Of a stretch of 64,000 bases of DNA, positions 35,752 to 46,868 are shown one piece after another. Each line of letters opens with the position of its first letter. The first letter of the stretch is position 1. The notes beneath the pieces were generated by a model, which was given only the letters and a program-made list of their open reading frames with translations, was not told where the DNA came from and did not search any database. A program made the position numbers and the translations under genes. Origin of the DNA: Uloborus plumipes (Eukaryota; Arthropoda; Arachnida; Araneae; Uloboridae); NCBI GenBank assembly GCA_038373865.1, contig JAXGGA010002958.1, positions 47,350 through 111,349 of the forward strand. The letters are read 5' to 3'.

Positions 35752-36344
35752 GGGGCATTTCACGGTATTTGTGACATAGGGGTGTCCGTAACAAAACTCT
35801 TTAAAAGTTTAAAATTTTTATATATATGGAAAAAGTACATTCTAAAGTATATGAATATCATATTGTTTTCATAGTTCACTTTATATTATGTTTGTAATTG
35901 CACTCAGAGCATTGAAAATGCAATTTTCACTGTTACGGACTCTACATTGAATTTTTCTTCAAATCTGGCTTAAACCGATTTTTAAGCCAAAACTGGTACT
36001 TGAGACAGATAAAGTAAAGGCTCACCTCTAATATAGCTAACAATTTTGATCAAAAAATGCGTTCTATAAAAAATCATGGATTGTGAAAATGATGACTGTC
36101 CGTAACAATAATTGGAACAAAAGTTTAGTTTTTAAAGAAAAATTCAAGGTAGAGTCCGTAACAGTGAAAATTGCATTTTCAATGTTCTGAGTGCAATTAC
36201 AAACATAATATAAAGTGAACTGTGAAAACAATATGATATTCACATACTTTAGAATGTACTTTTTCCATATATATATAAATATTTTAAGCTTTTAAAAAGT
36301 TTTGTTACGGACACCCCTATGTCACAAATACCGTGAAATGACCC
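35752..36344. mobile_element. Foldback element with ~209-bp inverted arms
   Basis: Arm 35752-35960 (GGGGCATTTCACGGTATTTG...) pairs with arm 36135-36344 (...CCGTGAAATGACCC) with few mismatches around a spacer of about 174 bp. The word GTCCGTAAC or its complement occurs five times, near both ends of each arm and in the spacer. No clear target duplication. The GGGKCATTTCA end resembles the ends at 3325, 4038, 1390(-) and 8290(-). Confidence 0.85.
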
Positions 36345-37610
36345 ATCAGGAAAACACCGGTTTTACAAATGAAATATGATGCAGGTTTTTTTTCTATCTC
36401 TTTTCTTTTTTCTCCCGGATTCAGATTTTTTTCTTTTCATATGCTAAAGCAGAATTTTACACGATCTGCAACAAAACATATGTCTCAAGACAGCAAGCCT
36501 CAAAAAGAGATATTCAAGGTCAACAGAAAAATCACTCGTTGAGACGTCAAAGTTTGAAACTCATTCGAAAAACAACAAAACTGCATCATTTAATGATGCA
36601 TTCCACATCTGAATGAGACAAAAACTAAAAACAAGTTTCATAGCATTTCATTAGAGAATTGAAAAGATTGTAAAAAGGCTTTCATTTGATTCAATTCAAA
36701 TTCTCATCAATTCATTCAGAGGAGTTCAACTTCCTGCAACCTTTTCAGACTCATATGACAGTCGGCAAGGTTCTTCGGATTGTATGAGGAAGAGTTCAAA
36801 TGATAGTCCTTGTTGAGGATATTAACATCAACGGCTTTATTTTCCTTCGTCCATGAGCTGCCGTTTAAATAGAAGCAGAAGCTGCATTCAAAACTTCCTG
36901 ATTACATTGAATAGATATTACTTTCTGGATAATAATACGCTTGGTTCCTCTAAATAGTACAACATGCATAGAGAGACGTATAAAGGATGTCAAGCTGAAA
37001 TTCCAAGAAAGCATATGCAGTTCCTTTGCCCATAGTTTTCTCGAAAAAGTATGTGTTTCTATTGAGTTATGAGCTACTCTTCATGAAACGGCATTGAATC
37101 CACTCATTAAGCTACAAAAATTGGGGGAGAGCAAACTTTCCGTTCTTCAGCATTGAATATAGCTGTCTGAACTTCCAGCGAGCATGGCAAAGCGTTTCGC
37201 ATAATAAAACAACTTGTTCAATAGAAAAAGACGGCTTTTTTGACATATGATTAAAAATGATCGAAAAATGCTTACCAAAACGCTTCATAGAATGAAACTT
37301 GATTTTAAATGCAAAAAGAGCAATCATTTTCAAGAAACGGTCTTCGAAGTTCACTCTCCTCTAAGTACTGTAGCTTAATTAATCCACTAGATGACCTCGA
37401 TGAAAAGTTTGTTCAAAAAAAAAAAAAACTGAAGTCGAAACATGAAGATAGCTATTGCGATTAAATTTGGTGAAAAAAATTCAACGCAAATTTTATGGCT
37501 TTGAATTGTAAAACCTCTTATAATGACGTTTTTCCGTAAATATACTGAAATTTCAACGCAAGCGTAATTATGTGTTGGCAACGTTAGAGAAACACCGGGA
37601 CTCTGTGACG
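36345..37610. other. Unassigned AT-rich sequence
   Basis: No gene recognised. The minus-strand frames at 37112 and 37387 have no motif. Confidence 0.35.
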
Positions 37611-37612
37611 TA

Positions 37613-37760
37613 CACTGTAAAAAAATGAATGTTGTTTTTACAGTATAATACAGCTAATTTTATAGTAATAAACTGTAAAAATTGCGGATTTTACAGTACT
37701 AAGTTGTAAAATTGCCAATTTTACAGTTTGTTACAGTTCATTTTACAGTTTTAAACTGGA
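37613..37760 (+). mobile_element. CTGTAA-type TA MITE, copy B, 3' truncated
   Basis: CACTGTAAAAAAATGAATG follows TA, then TTTTACAGTATAATACAGCT and several ACTGTAAAA words. The right end stops around AAACTGGAACTTCT, where other copies continue to a full inverted end. Confidence 0.75.
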
Positions 37761-38008
37761 ACTTCTTCTTCATAGCATTCAGTAGCAGATTTAGGGGGAA
37801 TCCTGAGGGAAGAGGAAGCCTCTCAAGGAGACAAAATTGATTTAATTTTACCATTAACTATTTCTTTCTTTCATTTTTTTTCCTTTAAACTAACAATAAT
37901 ACCCTTCATCCGGTTGAGCTAGAAACGGTTGGTACTTAAGGTATCACTAGTTAAAATAAAAACAAAATAAAGTAAAACTATTTTAAACTATCTTTAAAGC
38001 ATATTTAA

Positions 38009-39062
38009 CCCTACACTACATGGTGTTGCCAATTGGATACATGGACAATTTGACCTCCTCATGAATAGCAGAATGTAGTCATAAGGCAACTCAATGCATA
38101 AAAAGCAAGTATTGGGTATATTTAAAGCAATTATCACCATTTATACTCCATACATGGCAACACTGGTCTGTTACATGCCCAAAAGTGGTACTTTCGGTTG
38201 TTCTACCGTTTATTAGACATCGCAATTATCAATGCTTAGCTGATGTTCAACAGACTGAACAAAAAAAAAATCAATAGCCTTCAAAACGTGTTCATTTTGG
38301 ATTTCAGTTAGTACAAACGTTGTGCTTACACGTACAAGTAAAATTATTAATAATTTTAAAATATAGTTTTGAAAAAAACTAAAAAATACGCTTTTACATA
38401 GGAATGCGCTGTGATTATCACGGGTTTCCCTCTGATTTTCAAAACTACTGAATATCCAAACTTAAGTTTACATGCAGTAATAATACATCAACATGCAATA
38501 CAGTTTAGCCTTTAGTATTAAAATAATATTAAATATATTACTTTTATTTTTGCAAAGAACGTAAATTTTATCTTTTATTCAGAGTTACATATAAACATAC
38601 AAGCAAACCCACATGTGAAGTTAATAAAAGCGTATTAAAAAGAGGGAGATTATTAGCTACAGAGGAACTAGAGTTACAAACCAAAAAAAAAGAAAGTTTG
38701 TGCAAGAAAGCTTCCAAAAGATATCAGATTTGACAGAATTGATCATCGGAAAGAACACAGTACAAATAAACAATGATGTAAAATGTCAAAATGTGAAGGA
38801 TTACAAGAGTACAGTGCACCAAATGTTCAATTCCTCTATAGTTTTACAAAAAAAAAACTAATTTTAAGACTATCATTTAAAATCATTTTTATCTCTTGAA
38901 TGCATGGTGTAGCCATTTGGCAACAAAACTATTTTTAATTAGAAAGTGGTGAAAATTTAGAGTTAAAATTTTTTTAAATATTTTTCCATGTTTTCTTATT
39001 ACATTGACAAACACATATATTTTTTTCTAAAAAAAAAAAATAAAAAATCATGCAGTGTAAGG
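38009..39062. mobile_element. piggyBac-like element with TTAA duplication
   Basis: TTAA at 38005-38008 is followed by CCCTACACTACATG, and CATGCAGTGTAAGG is followed by TTAA at 39063-39066. A TTAA target with CCYT ends is the signature of the piggyBac superfamily. Short ATGGTGT[TA]GCCA words lie just inside the left end and near 38900. The 1054-bp interior lacks a transposase. Its middle (about 38350-38655) is shared with 18084-18435. Confidence 0.75.
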
Positions 39063-39066
39063 TTAA

Positions 39067-40744
39067 ATAAATTCAATATGGTTTGCTCCAAGAGTCATAC
39101 TGCAGTCAGCTGTCAGTGTGAAAGAACGCAGTTAAGTAACGAGTTTCGGATTCAAAGGTACATAATATCGGTAATCGTTTATTCATTTTCCTTAGAGAGA
39201 AAAACAAGAATTATTAATCTGTTTCAATAACCTTTTGTCCTAATTATTATGCCTATGTTTCTAAGTAGTACTAGGCATTATTGTACTACTTTGAAATTGT
39301 GAAATTATACGAAAATAAGTAGTTAATTAGATTAATATGATGAAAAGTTATTTTATGATCACATTCGAAATAAATTACTATGTAATAATTCTGTGCATTT
39401 AGGCTTTAGGCCACTTTAAAACATTTTGAAGGACAGCAACGTTGTTACTGATATCATCAAGTTTTTGAAGCACCGGTGTCAATTTTTGTACTCTTATAAG
39501 TTTTTTATTTTTTATTACTAACATGTTTATCCCAATGCGTAGTTGGTGAGGGCAAATATGTTGTAAGTTAAATACATTTCAACTAGTTTCAGGAGCTATT
39601 TTGCACAATTTTCATGTCTTTTTTTTTTTTTCATTGAAAAGAGCTTATGTTTGAAAATTAACCTAATTAAAAAGAAAAGGCAAAAACTTGACACATTTTA
39701 ACTAAAAGAGAACCTTTTAACTGCTTCGCTCAGGATTGTTTTCATTCATCATATCTTTAAATGGTCTTTGCAAGATAAAATCCCTAGTGCAGTTTCGCAT
39801 TGAATAGAACCCAGATGCCTCCATCTAGTGAGGAAACTGGGCGTCAAAAATCTCGTGGCAGTGGTCCACCAATGGCGATGCCACATGAAAGAGGTGATGC
39901 TGGTCTTGGGGAATGCACGAGGTCTGCAAATGGCTTGAAACTGAGCGCAGTCCTATTTTAATCAAACAAACAAACTGCTTAATGGTACTTGAAGAAGCAG
40001 TATGTACCTCAAAATTTGAAATGCTCTTTATTTGGAAACTATAATAATTTTTTGCAGATGGCATCAAAATTTAGCAATGACGCGTAGCATTGACTTCTTT
40101 ACATTGACTTGTTTACAAGTATTCATTGTGACTTAGAAACTTGTTTCTTTGTCTTCCATGAGTAACCAACCGCAGAAAGATTTTTCTTTCTTCTTGGGAT
40201 TTGAATTATATGGAAATTAATCTCGAACTGTTTTCCATTCTAAGATAAATTTTAACGAAAACAATGTGTTCTTTCATTAAACCTTTTTAGTATAACAGCA
40301 TGTCTAAAAAGTACACTACAACAACTAAAACACAAGGAACTAACATTTTACTCTATAATCATCACGTGCACAACGAATATCATATAAATAAAACAGAGAA
40401 TATGTTTATATGTGGTGTAGTTGTGAGTGTATTGTTCTCTATGCAAACCCAGTTTACGTCGGGAACTAGACCTAATTTGGCAGGGAGATGCTTAGCCACC
40501 CGGGAAGGGTCTTAGTTTTTTTCTTTTTTGAACGCTGAAAAAGTGCCGAACCGTTTTTTTTTTAATATGTTTTAAACCAATAATTATTTTAAAGTATTTT
40601 TCTTCCTTCTTTAAGTTAAGTGTACAGAGTTCAAAACTAGTTAAGGGTTTTAATTTGATACGTTGAAAAAAGAATATATGTTGACATGTTAACTAAGTAG
40701 ACACTTTAGATATTTAGAAAAAATAAATATAGAACAAATAGAAA
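39067..40744. other. Unassigned AT-rich sequence
   Basis: No gene recognised. The minus-strand frame at 39825-40067 shows no known motif. Confidence 0.35.
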
Positions 40745-40746
40745 TA

Positions 40747-40921
40747 CTGTCGGCCCCGCTCAAACGAATACTGTCGGTTCTAAGAAATATTATTCGATTA
40801 ATCGGGGTATTCGATTAAGCGGGGAGCTTTAACATTACGTCTATGGCATCGGTTCCGAGATATTTTATTCGTATAAGCGGGGTATTCGTTTATCCGTTAC
40901 CCGATTAAGCGGGGATGACAG
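40747..40921 (+). mobile_element. 175-bp TA MITE (GGCCCCGCTTAA family), best copy
   Basis: CTGTCGGCCCCGCTCAAACG after TA at 40745-40746; ends GATTAAGCGGGGATGACAG before TA at 40922-40923. Inner words: AATACTGTCGG, GATTAATCGGGG, TAACATTACGTCTATGGCAT, TTTATTCGTATAAGCGGGG. This copy defines the family. Confidence 0.9.
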
Positions 40922-41224
40922 TATTTTTGAAATTAAAAAAAAGGAAATTGAACCGACTTCAGAACTTCAATCGGCAATTGCTCTAAGAAGTAAAAGATAA
41001 TTTTATAATTTGAACAACATCGATATTACTTTTAAACATAAGTTTCGAAGTCGGCGCAAAAACGATAGGTAAAATGATGTTTAACCATATTTTGTCAACG
41101 TTTTTCAGAGAAACCATTGAAAATTAAGAACGGAATATTTGCATCATTGCATAAATATGTGGTTGTCAATGAAATGTATGCAAATGCTCTTAAAAAACCT
41201 AAATAATTAAAATTTATATTTATA

Positions 41225-41586
41225 CAGTGAACTCTCACTTATGCACCGCCTCATTTATGCACCTTTTTCACTTATACGACGATTTTCAGTGGTCCCTGCA
41301 TATTCCATAGTAATATAATGATAATTCCATTCGTTTATGCGTCGCTCTAAAGATAAATATTTCACTTATGCGCCGAATTTTTCGTAAAATGCAAAAAATT
41401 TAATTTATTTTCCTACAAAATGAGCATGTTTCTTCACTTTCCTTTTTAATCTTTCGCTTTTATCGCTCACGGAAGGCTTTTTTTTCCACATGAACTAGAG
41501 TTCGGAGAGGGACAAATATCTATTATGGATCGTTTTTAAGGGAACAGTTTGTGATTAGGTATGCTACTATTTTTGTTTTATCTTTT
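41225..41586 (+). mobile_element. TA MITE (CAGTGAACTCTCAC family), right-truncated
   Basis: Starts after TA at 41223-41224 and follows the 44122 copy closely up to TTTTTGTTTTATCTTT, then diverges into ATTTATT low-complexity sequence. The right end is missing. Confidence 0.82.
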
Positions 41587-41835
41587 TGTTTTATTCATTT
41601 ATTTTCATTAATAATTCATTTATTTATTTATTCATTTACGCATTCATCTAATGAAAATTACTGTACCTCATCGAATAGAAAATGTTTCATCCCCAAAATA
41701 TTGTATTTTGCACTTTGCCCCACGGTTTTTTGAGTAAAAATTTCCACCTTTTTTGAAGGTGCAAAATAACTGTTAAAAATAAAAAATAACATTTCAACGA
41801 TAGTTGTATTACAAAATACATTATTCCTTCTTTAT

Positions 41836-41987
41836 GTACTTTTCTCCTCCACTCCCCACCACAGCATAGAGCCTTAGGTTCCTTCTTTATATACTGATTT
41901 TCAGAACGAATTTCTGAAAATCAATACATTAGGAAGGAACCTAAGGCTCTATGCTAAGTGATGGGGAGTGGAGGAGAAAAGTAGTAC
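41836..41987. repeat. Near-perfect palindrome with almost no loop
   Basis: The arm GTACTTTTCTCCTCCACTCC...ATTTTCAGAA pairs with TTCTGAAAAT...GGAGTGGAGGAGAAAAGTAGTAC around a few central bases near 41907. The sequence CTTCTTTATxTAxTGATTTTCAGAACGAATTTC occurs directly repeated across the right arm (about 41883 and 41987); read as separate words, CTTCTTTAT and GAACGAATTTC are the anchors. This is the layout expected of replication template switching. Confidence 0.85.
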
Positions 41988-42556
41988 TTCTTTATGTATT
42001 GATTTTCAGAACGAATTTCCAATTTGTTCATTTTTAAACAGGAGTGTTAACTTAACTATTTCACTTGGCCCCACGGTCCCATACATTCCAACTGTATTTA
42101 TAATCAAAGTGTGGAGTATTTAGCTCATAATGAACCTATTAATAGTATTACTTTAAACAAGACCTCGGATTTTAAAAAATGATACACGTTTAGATGTCAA
42201 AATGAAATTTTCTAAACTCTGGTGGGCTACTCGAATGAGTAAGAAGGATCTAAATGGATTAGTGACAAATTTCAGTCTAAAACTGAAAGAATTAAGCGTA
42301 TACATACTGAACGAATACCATCCTTTTTCGCAAACCATCATGCTATCAGTTAAGCTTTCTGGTGCAGGTCTGCTTCCATTTCTGGCGGTGATACCTTCTG
42401 CAACTGGAAAGAAAAAAATGTTTAATCATTTAAAACACCATTTTGCGTATTTTAATGACACACGTCGAAAGGTTTTTACTGTTAATCATGCAATCGCGAT
42501 CGCCAAAAACTTTATAACTGTTCTATAATTACTTAAACGTCAAAAAAAAATGAGGA

Positions 42557-42943
42557 AAGTAGCACAGGACCTCGTTTTGTGATGTAGGTACACTGTTAAA
42601 ACTACAGGTTGCACAGGGCACCTTTAAAAGTGAAACTTTGTACAGTCAAACCTGTCTATCTCGAATTTCACGGGACAGAAGAAAAATTCGAGCCTTAAAG
42701 ATAGGATAAACATCGCTTTTTACAGCAGAAACAATATGCTAAGAAATGTAAACAAGCATTTGGGTGGTCCTTGTTCAGCGCTCTCTATCGGGTAAATCTT
42801 CACCATTGATGTTTTGAGTAATGATACAGCCTGTATAAAACGCTATCTAGTGAAGCCTTGGTAGCACGGGACCTCGTTTTGTGATGTAGGTACACTGTTA
42901 AAACTACAGGTTGTGCAAGGCAACATTAAAAGTGAAACTTTGT
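42557..42943 (+). repeat. Local 83-bp direct duplication flanking a Tigger-like fragment
   Basis: GTAGCAC[AG]GGACCTCG through CACTGTTAAAACTACAGG to GTGAAACTTTGTA occurs at 42557-42640 and 42861-42943. Between them, TA-CAGTCAAACCTGTCTATC begins a pogo/Tigger-like end fragment (about 42642-42700) followed by unassigned sequence. The first copy is thus a MITE cut off after its left end. Confidence 0.7.
42642..42720 (+). repeat. Pogo/Tigger-like terminal fragment
   Basis: CAGTCAAACCTGTCTATCTC followed by GAATTTCACGGGACAG, directly after TA. Same family as 20121-20210. The opposite end is not in view. Confidence 0.5.
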
Positions 42944-43171
42944 ATAGCACCAACGGCACCCCCGAAGGGTTGCATTTGACTGTCTATGGAATCTTGAAGG
43001 TGCCATTTGGCTCTTTAGGGTGCCGTAAGACACCCATGGGGTGCCACATGAAGCCAAATGGCACCTTCAAGGGTGCCATAGACAGTCAAGTGGTATCCCT
43101 CAAGGGATGCCGCTGGTGCTGCAATGATTTACCCTTTTAAGTGCCTCGTTCAACTTGTAGTTTTAACAGTA
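42893..43171 (+). mobile_element. 279-bp palindromic TA MITE (CACTGTTAAAACTACAGG ends)
   Basis: After TA at 42891-42892; ends TTGTAGTTTTAACAGT. Inside, GGTGCCATTTGGC and GCCAAATGGCACC are inverted, so the whole unit can fold into one long hairpin. A 75-codon frame through it is accidental. Confidence 0.85.
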
Positions 43172-43194
43172 TGTATGTATGTATGCATGTATTA
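43171..43194 (+). repeat. (ATGT)n microsatellite
   Basis: ATGTATGTATGTATGCATGT immediately after the MITE right end. Confidence 0.9.
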
Positions 43195-44119
43195 GGCTAA
43201 TCATAAAGCTATACTTAGTAACACATAAAAAAATTGACAACTTGAATTCAAATTATCTTTTTCACAATCACGTAAACTGTATGCCAGTTAAAAAAGTTGG
43301 CAAGCGAAAACAGAGTGATCATTTTGTACTTCAATAGGTATCACTCTTATTTAGGCATTTATCGTAACGTGGAACGAATTCCTTGAAGGGAAAAGTGTTC
43401 TCCTTCAATTGGACTTCAAATTCACCAATTTTCTCCTAATAGATAGCATACAACTATGTAAATGTTCGATTATTTCAAGAATACTTTTTCAAAAGTAGCG
43501 GTGGTCATTTCCAAGTGTAAAAAATATATATAAAAAATAAACAGTGAACAATCTGGTTTAAAAAAAAAAACTAATCATTAAAATGACTGATCAGGAAAAT
43601 TATATGACATTTTTTATAACTAAATGTTCTGTAAAAGTCGGATAAATCTGAGAATATGGTGTTAATATTTATGGAAAATGAAAATTTTCAATATGCAAAA
43701 TTCGGCGGAGAAGTATCCAAATAGGTTAGTTTGATACTGTTCCGATGACCTTCGCCACACATAAAATAAACCATTTTGTAATAACGGCAAAAAAATAAAT
43801 AAATGAATAAAATTCAATGCCAGCAGGAAGTTAATGACTCGTTTTACCCTCTTCCTATCCTAGATGGTCAGGAAATGACATCATATGTTACGACGTACTT
43901 CTTATAGAAGCGAGGTTTTCTTTTTCTTTTTTCAAATCTTTTCTTGCATAAACTATTCTCTAAATCACATAAAATAAAGGAATAAGATGCAAAAATAAAT
44001 GTTTAAGAAAAATTTATTTTTTCAATATGTGCAAATTTGTTTGTTCGTTTGCTTTTGTTTTTGTTTATTTTTTGAAATTACACGGCGGGCGCTAAGAAAA
44101 AGTTATGCATTTTATGTAT
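43195..44119. other. Unassigned AT-rich sequence
   Basis: No gene or repeat boundary recognised. Confidence 0.35.
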
Positions 44120-44121
44120 TG

Positions 44122-44676
44122 CAGTGAACTCTCTCTTATACACCGCCTCATTTATGCGCCTTTTTCACTTATACGACGATTTTGAATAGTTCCAGCACAT
44201 TCCATAGCAAAATAATGATAGTTTCATTCGTTTATGCGTCGCTCTAAAGATAAATATTTCACTTATGCACCGAATTTTTCCGAAAATTTAAATAATTTAA
44301 TTTATTTTCTTGAAAAATGAGCATGTTTTTTCACTTTCCTCCTTAACCTTTCGCTTTCATTGCACACGGAAGGCATTTTTTCCACATGAACTAGAGTTCG
44401 GAGAGGGACAAATATCTATTATGGTTTTTAAGGGAACAGTTTGTGATTAGGTATGCTACTATTTTTGTTTTATCTTTATCATTGTAGTTAGGTTACAGCA
44501 GTTGCCAAACCGTAGTAATATGACAATTTTCTATAGTAACATTCTTATTCATGTTCTCATTAGAACTTATGTTGCATTTTAGACTTTTAAATAGGCTTGT
44601 TCACTTATGCGGCTCTCTCACTTATGCGCCTTTTTCTGTTGGTCCCTTGGGCCGGCGCATAAATGAGAGTTCACTG
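44122..44676 (+). mobile_element. 555-bp TA MITE (CAGTGAACTCTCAC family), complete
   Basis: CAGTGAACTCTCTCTTATAC at the left and CATAAATGAGAGTTCACTG at the right, before TA at 44677-44678 (the left flank is TG, mutated). The end motif CACTTATGCGCC / GCGCATAAGTGAG is repeated several times inside both ends. This complete copy gives the reference length for 24272-28157 and 41225-41586. Confidence 0.9.
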
Positions 44677-44751
44677 TAGTTGAATTGTAGTTTCGTATGA
44701 TTACATTTAGTGTTTTTGCTCCGACTTCAAAACTTATGTTTGAAAGTAGTA

Positions 44752-46422
44752 GGGGAAAGTTGCCCAAAACGGGATAGGCGGGCAAAACGGGATAGTGGGC
44801 GTCGGAGCTTGACTGGTGGTACTATCTCGCAAGAGACAGGCTAAACTTGTTCCCGACCGCCATGACAGCATACTCAGTTAATATCCCAACTCTAGCCACG
44901 TATTTTGCAAAGAAATATTTTTTTAAAGTTTTCAATTGAGATTTTTACTTACTTTTTACTTTTTTCGACTGCAGAACAACTAGAATTGTGGTTCTCCGTA
45001 ATTCGAACAACTCCGGTTAGAACTGTATTTTGTTCATAGCTCTTTTAGCAAAAATTTCATGTACTTAAATATTGCTAGTGGGTGGCGGTTCCGGGGTCAG
45101 CCCTTTATGTTGTCAAAAGCATCATGGTCGGGCAAAACGGGACACTTTTAGGGTGCCCAAAACGGGATACAACTTTGATGTGTCCCGTTTTACCCAACCA
45201 TTTCCATTAATGTTTTTTCAATGTGTTTAAGCAGCACGAAGCGAGCTAGAGGTTCGCAAGTGGATGTTCAACCATCCTGACAAAGGGATTACTATCTACG
45301 AAGTAGGAAATATGTTCAATGCAGCATTTTAACTAGCAGCTCTTGTCGAAACTGCTGTGAATGGGTTCACGAAAACAGGCATTTTCCCACATAACCCCAG
45401 ATGTCTTTAATGAATATCTCTTCGTTCCTCTCTTCCAACAGATCACCCATTGCTGGATGCTCAGAACATGACGTCCTAACACCCATTAAATCTGCAACAA
45501 AATGAGATCAGATCCGAAGGATCTTCAAATTCAGTCATAGCATTTAAGAGTTTGCTGTCATCACAACTACTAGAGACAGTATTGAAAGAATCACTAGTGC
45601 AACGGTAACACTAGCACAAATGCAGGTCTTATCCATCCGTTCACTTCAACAGGAGTCAAAGGACTTGGACTATACTGTCGCCCTTCACTGCCATTTTCAA
45701 TATCACCCAAAGAAATTCTACCTCCACCACGAGTGATTGGACCAAGGCCTCAAAAAAAAAAAAAAAAAAAAAAAAAAACCACGATAATAGAAGAGGGAAA
45801 ACAGCATTTATAATAAGAAGCCCAAAACTTGAGTTGGAAGAAGAAGAACTTAAAAGCTGAAAAGAAAAGGGCTGCCAAAACAAGTCTCTTGAATGTTCCG
45901 AAAACAAAACAAATGAGGCGTAAAAGAAAACCAGGTGGAGATGCAAAACAGGCATATAATTTTTAAAAATGTTGCTCTGAACCTGAAAAAACCCCACAAA
46001 CATCATTTGCAAAAATGGAAGAAAATGGACGTAACATGAAAACAAAACCGAAAAAAATCATCAGTTAGCCAAGGTTGGACGTCGTCGTCTTCAGAAGTTG
46101 AAACTGAAAAAGATGAAGCATGTATTTTCTGCAACGCTCTGTATCTTGAAAACTAAATCAAAAGTAAAATCAGTACAAAATAATAACATACAATTCCCTA
46201 TCCCGTTTTACCCACCCTTAGTCGGGTAAAACGGGATCGTATAAGACTTTTTGAAACCAGTATTTTTCACATAAATAATATCGAACAAATATGACAAAGG
46301 TATTTTTAGTAATGTAAAAGGTGTATTCTTTTAAATGGCGTCTAACTTTGGAATGTACCTTGTATACAATTAGAAATAAAGCGAAGAATAGGTTAGCTAT
46401 CCCGTTTTGGGGTACTTTCCCC
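44752..46422 (+). mobile_element. 1.7 kb pogo-like element with reiterated AAAACGGGATA motif
   Basis: GGGGAAAGTTGCCCAAAACG after TA at 44750-44751, and CCGTTTTGGGGTACTTTCCCC before TA at 46423-46424. The word AAAACGGGA[TC]A occurs at least twice in the left end, again near 45137 and 45160, and inverted near 45183, 46203 and 46400. It carries a broken transposase (45237-46160). An A-run of about 28 lies at 45749-45778. Confidence 0.88.
45237..46160 (+). pseudogene. pogo-like (DDE_1 type) transposase C-terminal relic
   Basis: From 45237 the frame reads EVRKWMFNHPDKGITIYEVG and, after one stop, VNGFTKTGIFPHNP. The pattern W-x-NHPGK-xx-TIY, then A-x-xGF-xxTGIFP-x-N, is what I know from the C-terminal part of pogo/Tigger/jerky-related transposases. 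Further on, after frame changes, DEACIFCNALY fits the start of the Cys-rich tail found in such proteins. The catalytic core is absent and stops are frequent, so the element is an internal-deletion and decay product. Confidence 0.7.
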
Positions 46423-46868
46423 TATGGAGTTCAAAGAATAAAATTATTATTTTTCTTTTTGGAGTAATTGCCGACTGAAGCTCTGAAGTCGGTTATTATT
46501 CTTTTTTTTACTTTCAATTTTTATTTTAATTTTACTGTTTTTAGTGTAAATGTACTTTAGAAATAAGGTGATGTTTACATTATGAAACTTCACCTTATTT
46601 TTCAAAGTAAATGTTCCATTAATAAACTATGTAAGAGAGCAAGAAAGAAACTATCAACGCGTATAAAATTTTAAATGATTGACACTAAAAACTACTCTTT
46701 TCTATTCTCTGGTAATTATTTATGCGCTAATTTTAGCAAAGCAATTTAAATATTAATGACTTTTCATCGAATTTATATTTCAAAACAACACGAGACTCTC
46801 GAGATAGAAATACTATGTACCTGGTTCGTTATCTGTTATCATCATCATTGTGTAATAGTAGTCTTATA

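Noticed and set aside
42202..42528. 108-codon open frame
   Set aside because: No known motif and composition like the surrounding AT-rich DNA; it could be chance.
45656..46045. 129-codon minus-strand frame
   Set aside because: It contains a poly-Phe run from the A-stretch and lies antisense to the pogo-like transposase relic.
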